This document shows, piece by piece, positions 46,100 to 52,749 of a stretch of 64,000 nucleotides of DNA; the first letter of the stretch is position 1; the number at the start of each line of letters is the position of its first letter. The notes under the pieces are model-generated. The model had not been told where the DNA came from, made no database searches, and worked only from the letters and a program-made list of their open reading frames with translations. Source of the stretch: Ignavibacteria bacterium UBA7675 (GTDB lineage Bacteria > Bacteroidota > Ignavibacteria > Kapaibacteriales > UB7675). The stretch is from contig DLHF01000002.1 in the NCBI GenBank assembly GCA_002483085.1, positions 76,798-140,797 on the forward strand, given 5' to 3'. The position numbers and the translations under genes are program-made.

Positions 46100-47479
46100 C
46101 TATAAGCACCAGCACACTCCGAGCATAAGCGTGAGGCGATCCATGTTGATGCCTGTTCTATGGGAAGCTGACTCCATGGAGTCGGCTGTGCCAACGCGGG
46201 CATACATTGCCTCGCCCGCAATCGCTTCTCCTGAAAGGCGCAGAGAGAATGAAGAGGAAAAATAGTATTGCAGCGCTGTCGAGAGCATAAGGCTCATTGC
46301 CGAACCGGGTTCCGATACGACGGTGCGGCGTCGAACTGACGTTGCCCGACCATGGGTAATATCGAGGACTGTACGGGTAGTAGTGACGTAAACCCAATTA
46401 TACGCAATTCCGGTTCCTATTTTCCATTCGAGTGGATTGTCGAGCTGGGGTGTGACAGACACCAACCTGTAGCCAACTGTAGCTCCTGCTGTCCAGCCCG
46501 ATAAGTCTTTCGTATCAATTTTATCTTTTTCTATGACATGGCCTGTCTTGAGCACATCTGGAAATGTAGCACCGAAGACGCCAAATGACACGAACCTGTT
46601 CGGGTTGTACTGTACATCTACTCCCGCAAACGGATAGGAAGCATATCGGCGCGGATCGTGGTCGGTATCGACAGCAACTCCAAGAGCCCGCGAGAGTCCG
46701 AACTGGGCGGCCATATGAGCTATTCCTCCATAGCCAGCTATTTGCCATCGGCGCAGATAGTGTTCTTCTACAATCCGGTCGACTTCCACCTCATCTGCAA
46801 TGGGCTGCGGTGTCTTCATTGTGTACGAGCGGAGAATCGCCGAGCATTCGGGCGGCAGCGCTCCCCAAAAGAACACGCCTTCGCGCAGGTATGGCAGTGC
46901 AGAGAGGTACATTGCACCACTGCCGCCGATGTACCTGCCGTCTACAGATGCTATCTTGTTGTATGGAAGGATTTCCATTGCAGTGGTTGTGTAGCTTGCC
47001 CAATCGCATGGTGTATTACCTGTGTACAGCAGCAGCAACGAGTCGGTGGCTGTGAACAGAATGCCGATATGATCAGTGCTGTCGAGAGTGCGAATTACTG
47101 TGCTGCGCTGTTGGTAGAATGGCCGCACCGGGCTTACAAACGCTGCAATGCTGTCCCACTCCACGCTATAGCTATTGGTGAAAATAGCCTCGAAATTATC
47201 GATATATCCGATAATGGATGCGGCTGTAGACACATGGATATTGAACGTGGTATCTGGCAGAGAGAAGCGCCGGGCTTGTACTGCCACCGAGTCGCTGTAG
47301 CGGGATGGCACAAAGCTGGCTGACTGCAGCGAATCGACGCGCCGGAACAACTTAAAATAGCGTATATCTGCCAAGTCGAACTCCGCGCCGGTTCGGCGGC
47401 TTTGGGGGATTGTGTCGGCATGAGCGGAATACATGAGAACACAGAAGACGCAAGAGAGCAGCAGGATAAACGAATGCAT
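46100..47479 (-). CDS. Exported protein, probable outer-membrane barrel
   Basis: A 459-residue protein starting MHSFILLLSCVFCVLMYSAHAD, a clear signal peptide. The N-terminal half (ARRFSLPDTTFNIHVSTAASIIGYID...) is beta-rich; the C-terminal ~200 residues contain a barrel-like pattern (AGYGGIAHMAAQFGLSRALGVAV, VDVQYNPNRFVSFGVFG, GATVGYRLVSVTPQLDNPLEWKIGTGIAYNWVYVTTTR). No family recognised. The ATG at 47479 was chosen from the signal peptide; the frame stays open for 122 codons upstream, without protein character. Confidence 0.65.
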   Translation of the reverse strand: MHSFILLLSCVFCVLMYSAHADTIPQSRRTGAEFDLADIRYFKLFRRVDSLQSASFVPSRYSDSVAVQARRFSLPDTTFNIHVSTAASIIGYIDNFEAIFTNSYSVEWDSIAAFVSPVRPFYQQRSTVIRTLDSTDHIGILFTATDSLLLLYTGNTPCDWASYTTTAMEILPYNKIASVDGRYIGGSGAMYLSALPYLREGVFFWGALPPECSAILRSYTMKTPQPIADEVEVDRIVEEHYLRRWQIAGYGGIAHMAAQFGLSRALGVAVDTDHDPRRYASYPFAGVDVQYNPNRFVSFGVFGATFPDVLKTGHVIEKDKIDTKDLSGWTAGATVGYRLVSVTPQLDNPLEWKIGTGIAYNWVYVTTTRTVLDITHGRATSVRRRTVVSEPGSAMSLMLSTALQYYFSSSFSLRLSGEAIAGEAMYARVGTADSMESASHRTGINMDRLTLMLGVCWCL

Positions 47480-47642
47480 AATTGTAAAGCGGGAAAAGCG
47501 GTGGTACAAGTTACTGGTAGATTGATTTGCGTACAAAAATATGCGCTCGGTAACTTCCTTGCAAATCCGGCAGTTTTTTGTGAGGTTGCGGGCAATAAGC
47601 TGGCGGGACACACCCGTTGCTTCCCTTTTTTGAAGAAGGCGT

Positions 47643-48923
47643 ATGATTGGTAGTTTCAGAGGTTCCACTCGCCTTCGCCACGAGATTGGCGAATGGACAA
47701 GCCAAGGTATTATCACGCACGAGCAGGCGCGTATCCTCCACGAAAAATACGATCTCGACAAAGAAGCTCCGTGGTATTTACGGTCGGGATTTATTCTCAA
47801 AGCTCTTGCTCTGCTGCTGGCCGGCATGGGGCTCTTTTTGTTCATTTCACAGAACTGGGACCATTTCCCGCTGTGGGGGCGTGTTGCTACTGGCGCTGTG
47901 CCGCTGCTTATTGCTTATAGCATAGGGTTCTACTACAGGTTTAAAGAGCGCATGGAAGAGGCCGAGCTCGCCTTCTTTTTTGCGAGTATTGCCTTTGGCC
48001 TGAATATCTTTTTGCAGGCACAGATATTTCACATTTCGGAGTATTACCCGGCGGGTATTCTCTGGTGGGCGCTGGGAGTCCTGCCTCTGGCTATCTATTT
48101 TACAAGTGCCCTGCACAATGGGCTGCTCAATGTGATTTTCTTCCTGTGGCTTACACAGCAAATTGACCACGGCCATTTTTCGTGGATGGGACCTGTCGTT
48201 CTGCTCGGCATATTGTATATTCTCTGGCAGCATTCCAGCCGTATTGTGCTGCTGATGACAATGGTGAACGTGTATCTGTTCATATTTAACATCAACGACG
48301 GTTTACAGGAGCGATACGCGGGCGAGTTCTGGCTGCTATTTTATGTAATTACCGTGGCGTTCATGGCGTTCATGCCTTTCATAAGGGAGCGGTACGACAG
48401 CGGTTTTGCGTCGAAATTGTATCGGTTGCTGCGCTTTGCTACTATTGTCGTTCTCTTTATTACCACTTTTCATGAGATTACCGGCGAACTGATGTCCTAC
48501 GGCTCGCTGGCTCCTGTGTCCTACGCCGTGCTTGCAATTGCGGCTATTACCTATTTGCTGTTCGACCGAGCTGTGCTTACGCTGGTCTCCCTCCTGCTGG
48601 CCATACCGCTACTGGCTATTCATGCACTGAGCTTAAAGCTATTCCCGCTTTCCCCGGAAGCTCCCCATGTGCTGGCCATTATCATGAATGTTATCGTGTT
48701 TGGCTATGCGATATGGCGTATTTTCTTTGGGATGAAGCACCGCAAAAAGCGCGAATTCATGGGTGGTGTTGTGATGATTGTTGCTTTGGCAATTAGCCGA
48801 TATTTCGACTATTTCGACGATTATCTGATGATGTCGGTTGTGTTTTTGGCCTGTGCTCTGCTCCTGTGGGGGGTAAATGGGCTTTGGAACAGGCGCGTGC
48901 CTGCGGAAGTGCCGCAGGTGTAG
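47643..48923 (+). CDS. DUF2157 family membrane protein
   Basis: A 426-residue protein. The N-terminus has the DUF2157 helical motif (EWTSQGIITHEQARILHEKYD) and is followed by about 12 transmembrane segments. DUF2157 genes are commonly followed, as here, by a gene with a GDYXXLXY domain (start 26 bp downstream). The function of the pair is not known; it is assumed to be a membrane sensor or transport module. Confidence 0.85.
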   Translation: MIGSFRGSTRLRHEIGEWTSQGIITHEQARILHEKYDLDKEAPWYLRSGFILKALALLLAGMGLFLFISQNWDHFPLWGRVATGAVPLLIAYSIGFYYRFKERMEEAELAFFFASIAFGLNIFLQAQIFHISEYYPAGILWWALGVLPLAIYFTSALHNGLLNVIFFLWLTQQIDHGHFSWMGPVVLLGILYILWQHSSRIVLLMTMVNVYLFIFNINDGLQERYAGEFWLLFYVITVAFMAFMPFIRERYDSGFASKLYRLLRFATIVVLFITTFHEITGELMSYGSLAPVSYAVLAIAAITYLLFDRAVLTLVSLLLAIPLLAIHALSLKLFPLSPEAPHVLAIIMNVIVFGYAIWRIFFGMKHRKKREFMGGVVMIVALAISRYFDYFDDYLMMSVVFLACALLLWGVNGLWNRRVPAEVPQV

Positions 48924-48949
48924 TAGATGTCCACTACCAGATCGAAACC

Positions 48950-49561
48950 ATGAAAGAGAACGTTCAACGCGTTTTTCGCAAGCGATATCTCATTGTAAAA
49001 GTGCTGTTCCAAATAGGCATTTTGGTCGGTATGGTTCTGCTGGCCATGCGCCCGTTAGTAGATGGCAGAGAAATACGCCTCGTTGTGCAGAGCCGCGATC
49101 CGCGCGCTTTGTTTCGCGGCGATTATGTGCAGCTCAACTACGAATTCAGCACAATAGACCTCGATAGCATTCCCAACGATCTGGACTCCGGCAGGCGGTA
49201 TAAATTTGGCGACGAGCTTTATTTGGAGATGAAGCAGCGCGGTCGGTTCTACAGGCCGGTTGGGCTGTGGAGCAGCCCCCCAAGGAAAAATCTCTTTATG
49301 AAAGTGATGGTGAATTATCACATGCTCGCTATTAATTATGGTGCGGGAACAAAGGCGGAAAAACCCCAGCGCGCACGTGGTACGGTATCGCTTACTGGCG
49401 GCATAGAGCAGTATTACACAAACCCCGCGTCGGCAAAAGAATTTGATGTGATTGTAAGCCGCTCGACAACTGATTCTGTGCAAGTAGTGGCGTATGTCAT
49501 GGTGTCGGACGATGGCGAATCGCGCATCAAAAAACTGCGGTACGGGGTGTTTGGGGAGTAA
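48950..49561 (+). CDS. GDYXXLXY domain membrane-anchored protein
   Basis: A 203-residue protein. One N-terminal transmembrane helix (ILVGMVLLAMRPLV) is followed by the diagnostic ALFRGDYVQLNYEFS motif of the GDYXXLXY family and a beta-rich extracytoplasmic domain ending in SRIKKLRYGVFGE. It is the usual partner of the preceding DUF2157 gene. The start at 48950 (MKENVQRV) is preferred; an ORF extends 28 codons upstream into the DUF2157 gene. Confidence 0.85.
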   Translation: MKENVQRVFRKRYLIVKVLFQIGILVGMVLLAMRPLVDGREIRLVVQSRDPRALFRGDYVQLNYEFSTIDLDSIPNDLDSGRRYKFGDELYLEMKQRGRFYRPVGLWSSPPRKNLFMKVMVNYHMLAINYGAGTKAEKPQRARGTVSLTGGIEQYYTNPASAKEFDVIVSRSTTDSVQVVAYVMVSDDGESRIKKLRYGVFGE

Positions 49562-49671
49562 ACGAAGAGCTAGAAGCAAGGTCGTTGGTACAGAACTATC
49601 TGTTCCAAAAGCTGGAAATTATAAGATATCTGTAGAATTTATTGCGTTCGGCCTCTGCTCTCGCGCTTTGC

Positions 49672-49829
49672 CTCTGCACCGCGCTGCACAGCCGTCGCGT
49701 GGTGTGCATCCTTCATCGCAAACAATGGAGTTCTAAAGTGGTCTGTACTTGGCGTGCGCTGGGCAGCTCTGCACTGGCGCAAAGCCTGTGGCCAGAGCGA
49801 TAGCGGGTGTGCGACCGGCGACAGCGACG
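49672..49829 (+). repeat. Dispersed intergenic repeat, family B, copy 2
   Basis: Head at 49672-49705 (ctctgcaccgcgctgcac) and tail at 49768-49829 match the element at 29929-30051, with a 60-bp different centre. It occupies most of the 490-bp gap (49562-50051) before cas6; nothing else is seen there apart from the presumed cas6 promoter. Confidence 0.75.
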
Positions 49830-50051
49830 AGCCGGGCGCCGCAACACGCCCGTGCCCATCGTTCCTTTACCAAAAGCTCTGTTATCAATTGCTCTTTTAC
49901 CGACGAGCTATAGGCACGACTTGTAGTACAATTGCTGGCTATCTGCCAACGGAGAGAAAGGCAAGTGTAGACCACTGCTCATATTTTGCTTCTTTCTGGC
50001 GGATTTGTATTTTGAAAAGCACTTCAATGAAACATAGAGCGGAACAGCACC

Positions 50052-50822
50052 ATGCGATTACTCCTTTCTCTTCAGGCACAGCCGGGCACAGTTCTGCCTG
50101 CACACTACAATTATCCGCTTTCTGCGGCGGTGTACTCGCTCCTGCGATTCGGCTCCAATGAGTTTGCTGATTTCCTGCACGATATAGGTTTCCGGCTCAA
50201 CGGAAGGTCGTACAAGATGTTTACCTTTGCTCTACGCTTCGACCAGATGCGTTTTGAAGGGAACACAATTCGCATGTTGGCTCCCCATGCCGATCTGTTC
50301 ATTTCCTCTCCCCTTGTAGAGGAGTTTATTAACAGTGTAGTGCTGGGGACTTTCGAGCAGCAGTCCATACGAATCGGGCGGGCTGAGTTCGCAGTCGAAC
50401 GCATTGAAACGCTATTCGTACCACAGTTCGGCAATCGCGAGAAATTCACGCTGCTCTCTCCTATCGTTCTCTCTACAAAGCGCGAACGCGACGGAAAGCC
50501 TCACCAGTACTATTTGCGTCCCGAGGATGGAGCCGACATAAACCGCGTGCTGACGAACAATCTCGCTCACAAGTACGAAATACTCACGGGTTTGCCGCCT
50601 GTAGATGCAGCGGTAGAACTCATCTGGGATGAGCAGTACCTTGCGCGGCACGAACGGGTAACGCGCCGTGTAACAATAGAAGAGGGTGGGCGTGCCATCG
50701 ACATTATTGGAGTACACGCACCATTTATGCTTCAGGGGGCACCAGAACTGATCCAGGTAGGATATGAATGTGGCTTTGGGGAGAAGAATGCTATGGGGTT
50801 TGGGATGGCTAAAATGGCATGA
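50052..50822 (+). CDS. cas6: CRISPR-associated endoribonuclease Cas6
   Basis: A 256-residue Cas6 with two ferredoxin-like domains. LPAHYNYPLSAAVYSLL near residue 17 carries a conserved His in the usual active-site segment. The C-terminal glycine-rich loop is GYECGFGEKNAMGFGMAKM, which is the Cas6 hallmark. Cas6 cuts the pre-crRNA within each repeat and leaves an 8-nt 5' handle; here that would be ATTGAAAC. It is separated from the rest of the cas genes by 0.4 kb, the WYL regulator and the mini-CRISPR. No strong Shine-Dalgarno is seen. Confidence 0.92.
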   Translation: MRLLLSLQAQPGTVLPAHYNYPLSAAVYSLLRFGSNEFADFLHDIGFRLNGRSYKMFTFALRFDQMRFEGNTIRMLAPHADLFISSPLVEEFINSVVLGTFEQQSIRIGRAEFAVERIETLFVPQFGNREKFTLLSPIVLSTKRERDGKPHQYYLRPEDGADINRVLTNNLAHKYEILTGLPPVDAAVELIWDEQYLARHERVTRRVTIEEGGRAIDIIGVHAPFMLQGAPELIQVGYECGFGEKNAMGFGMAKMA

Positions 50823-50990
50823 CGTCCGCTACTTATGCGAAAAAAAATGATGGGGGCATCAGAGCGAAAATTTACCATTTTAGCTATTTGGAGCAATAGT
50901 TTTTCGCAGATTCCCAGCATTGACGCCCTTTTCAGTATTTCGGTGTGTTGCAAAACTCCTAAAACCGGCTTGACTTTTTGCCGAAAATCG

Positions 50991-51013
50991 ACCCTTTTTC
51001 CGGGAGAAAGGGT
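50991..51013. promoter_or_regulatory. Hairpin between cas6 and the WYL gene
   Basis: ACCCTTT at 50991-50997 pairs with AAAGGGT at 51007-51013. The 363-bp gap 50823-51185 has no ORF; this hairpin and that at 51112 are the only structures I see. Confidence 0.45.
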
Positions 51014-51111
51014 TGTATATTGATGTAGATCGCTCTTCTGATCTCTACAACTTTCATTCACAGAATACCGATGGTGCCTGTGCACGACGGTACTCATACA
51101 CTTGACCGTAC

Positions 51112-51128
51112 CGGCCAAAAAATGGCCG
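51112..51128. promoter_or_regulatory. Inverted repeat before the WYL regulator
   Basis: CGGCCAAAAAATGGCCG is a 6-bp palindrome around five A, 57 bp before the start of the WYL gene. It is a candidate operator, possibly of the WYL protein itself. Confidence 0.4.
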
Positions 51129-51185
51129 CTGCAATGTTCCTGCCTTATTATATTCCCCATCAGGGCGAACGCAACCTTGAAGAGT

Positions 51186-52187
51186 ATGAAACATAATCGT
51201 ATAGAAAGGCTTATGGAGCAGCTCCACGATGGCCGGATATTTTCGGTGGATGATCTGTGCAAAGAGCTCGGCAGGAGTGGTCGTACTGTTCGACGCATCA
51301 TCGAAGAGCTGTGCAGAGAAGGAGCCCCCATTGAGTCGGAGCTACGGTCGGGCAATAAAAAGTACTTTTATATCCGCGAGGAAAAGCGCCGGTCCGCACT
51401 CACGCATACTCTGAATTTTAAAGAAGATGAAGTGCTTGCACTGTGGGTGGCAATACAGGCCGCAAGGTCGGCTCTTGCTCCCACTCCCCTACTTGCTCCG
51501 TTGGATTCGGCCTTTAGTTCATTGAGGACTGTATTGTCGAAACAATCCGAGAGTTTCCATATTCCAAACCAGGCGCAACATTGGCATTTTGGCAGTGCGC
51601 CTTCGGTACAGCTCGATCCCGAAGTTTTTAATATTCTCCGAAAAGCAATTGCGGAACGGCAGTCTGTCCGTTTTGACTACAATGCAGCCTCTTCGGGTGC
51701 AGAATCTAAGAACAGAAAGGTTGATCCCTATAGCTTTGCACTGCGGGGAACAACATGGATGCTTGTGGCTCGCTGTCATACCAAGAGCAAAAAACTCGAC
51801 TTTGCCCTGGCCGACATATCCAACGTGCGGCTGTGCGATCCGAAAGAGGAGCAGGCATACTTCGATTTTCCAGAGGATTTCGATCTTGACCTTCATTTCC
51901 GCGACAGGTTCAACGCCTTGGCTGGGGGAAAGCCATACGTTGTACGCCTGTTAGTAGAAAAAGACCGTGTGCGATACTTTCGTCGCAAATTGTATCATCC
52001 CACGCAGCAGATTGAGGAAGAACACGGCGATGGGCGGATTGTAGTAAGCTACGAGGTTGTCGGGCTTCATGAGATCAGATCATTTGTGCAGGGCTGGGGC
52101 GTGGGGGTGACGGTTTTGGAGCCGGAGGAATTGGTGGGAATGATAAAGACAGAAGCAGATCAGCTTGTTAGCCGTTATGAGTATTGA
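51186..52187 (+). CDS. WYL-domain transcriptional regulator
   Basis: A 333-residue protein. The N-terminal HTH (IERLMEQLHDGRIFSVDDLCKELGRSGRTVRRIIEELC, residues ~4-40) is followed by a WYL domain (AIAERQSVRFDYNAASS, FALRGTTWMLVARCHTKSKKLDFALADI) and a WCX-like C-terminal extension (LLVEKDRVRYFRRKLYHPTQQIEEEHGDGRIVVSYEV). WYL domains bind ligands, often nucleic-acid species, and several regulate CRISPR-cas operons or other defence islands. Position between cas6 and cas8 suggests that it regulates this locus. The ATG at 51186 was chosen because the HTH begins there. Confidence 0.88.
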   Translation: MKHNRIERLMEQLHDGRIFSVDDLCKELGRSGRTVRRIIEELCREGAPIESELRSGNKKYFYIREEKRRSALTHTLNFKEDEVLALWVAIQAARSALAPTPLLAPLDSAFSSLRTVLSKQSESFHIPNQAQHWHFGSAPSVQLDPEVFNILRKAIAERQSVRFDYNAASSGAESKNRKVDPYSFALRGTTWMLVARCHTKSKKLDFALADISNVRLCDPKEEQAYFDFPEDFDLDLHFRDRFNALAGGKPYVVRLLVEKDRVRYFRRKLYHPTQQIEEEHGDGRIVVSYEVVGLHEIRSFVQGWGVGVTVLEPEELVGMIKTEADQLVSRYEY

Positions 52188-52354
52188 AGTTCTATCTTTG
52201 CTTTGGTACTGCGTAACATCTGCTATCCTGTGACCTTTACGCATTATAGCGACTTTGTGATCAGTACAGCAAACAAACGGGCAAGATAGCAATGCTCCAT
52301 GCTTCAGCCAATTCCTTGCAATAAACAATTCATTCAATAAGTAATTAAGATGTC

Positions 52355-52377
52355 CCTACATAATTGGATGTTTGTAC
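52355..52377 (+). promoter_or_regulatory. Partial protospacer for the mini-CRISPR guide, with PAM-like CCT
   Basis: CCT at 52355-52357 precedes ACATAATTGGATGTTTGTAC at 52358-52377. Sixteen of its 20 bases equal the first 20 bases of the mini-CRISPR spacer (52673-52692). Mismatches are at positions 6, 12, 14 and 18. Three of the four are at every-sixth positions, where type I crRNA is unpaired. The site overlaps the -35 element at 52372-52377. CCN is a PAM of several I-B systems. Confidence 0.7.
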
Positions 52378-52400
52378 TATCATAGATTTTCTGTATATAT
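52372..52400 (+). promoter_or_regulatory. Promoter upstream of the small ORF
   Basis: TTGTAC (52372-52377) and TATATA (52394-52399) separated by 16 bp fit a sigma-70-type promoter; the -10 to start-codon distance to the ATG at 52453 is about 53 bp. The -35 lies inside the partial protospacer. Confidence 0.55.
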
Positions 52401-52452
52401 GCCTTCATCAATATATAGTCTTATGAGGTTCATTTAATTGGTTGGAGGCAAT

Positions 52453-52632
52453 ATGTTTAAGTGGACACGTAGAAATCGCACAAAAAATTACATACCTAGA
52501 GTCATTAAAGCAGGGTTAAGAGTTCTATTACCTTGGCTTGGTGGCACTGAGTGTAGTATTTGGTACTACAGAAAAAATGAAGTTGGTAATGTACCAACCG
52601 AAAAACGGAATCTTCCCAAACCTCGTTCTTGA
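52453..52632 (+). CDS. Small basic protein, candidate toxin of a CreTA-like unit
   Basis: A 59-residue ORF, starting MFKWTRRNRTKNYIPRVIKAG, with many Arg and Lys. GGAGG lies 4 nt before the ATG, a stronger ribosome binding site than most genes here, which supports real translation. It contains a Cys and a WYY motif but no family I recognise and no membrane segment. It is the only gene between the promoter at 52372 and the mini-CRISPR, 10 bp upstream of the latter. By position it corresponds to creT of CRISPR-regulated toxin-antitoxin loci, where the toxin is a small RNA or peptide. That function is inference from layout only; the ORF could also be a leader or cas accessory gene. Confidence 0.5.
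   Translation: MFKWTRRNRTKNYIPRVIKAGLRVLLPWLGGTECSIWYYRKNEVGNVPTEKRNLPKPRS
52582..52598. promoter_or_regulatory. Palindrome inside the small ORF
   Basis: GTTGGTAATGTACCAAC has perfect 7-bp arms around ATG, 45 bp upstream of the mini-CRISPR. It could be an RNA hairpin, a ribosome-blocking structure, or a binding site for the WYL regulator ahead of the guide RNA and cas8. Confidence 0.4.
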
Positions 52633-52642
52633 TGACTGGCTC

Positions 52643-52734
52643 TGAAGGGAAGAATCTGAATAGAATTGAAAGACATATTTGGAGGGTTGAACCTCTGTAC
52701 GCCCTATTTAATCGTACTACTATAGATTCTTCCT
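52643..52734 (+). CRISPR. Degenerate mini-CRISPR with one spacer (CreA/CreR-like guide RNA gene)
   Basis: Two decayed repeat copies enclose one 32-nt spacer. Left copy (52643-52672): only the 3' part is kept, ATAGAATTGAAA identical over 12 bases, which is the part that supplies the crRNA 5' handle. Right copy (52705-52734): the 5' part is kept, 18 of 19 bases from TTAATCG to CTATAGA, while its 3' end differs. Spacer: 52673-52704, shorter than array spacers (34-37). The processed product would be a crRNA-like guide of normal form. Its spacer does not look recently acquired; instead it matches the promoter region 52358-52377 partially. Orientation is the same as the main array. Confidence 0.75.
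52648..52733. repeat. 10-bp inverted repeat closing the mini-CRISPR
   Basis: GGAAGAATCT (52648-52657), in the decayed part of the left repeat copy, is the exact reverse complement of AGATTCTTCC (52724-52733) in the decayed part of the right copy. The transcript could fold with the whole guide in the loop. Confidence 0.65.
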
Positions 52735-52749
52735 TTTCCACAACCTAAT

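Noticed and set aside
46100..47845. Longer 581-codon form of the barrel protein
   Set aside because: The upstream 122 codons lack protein character; a clear signal peptide starts at 47479.
49980..50051. CATATTT near the cas6 start as a second target of the mini-spacer
   Set aside because: The first seed base and base 9 mismatch and no CCN motif is adjacent.
52450..52456. Seven-base match of the mini-spacer seed (ACATATT) to the start region of the small ORF on the minus strand
   Set aside because: Only 7 bases, preceded by TAA, and much weaker than the 16/20 match at 52358; probably chance from an AT-rich start codon region.
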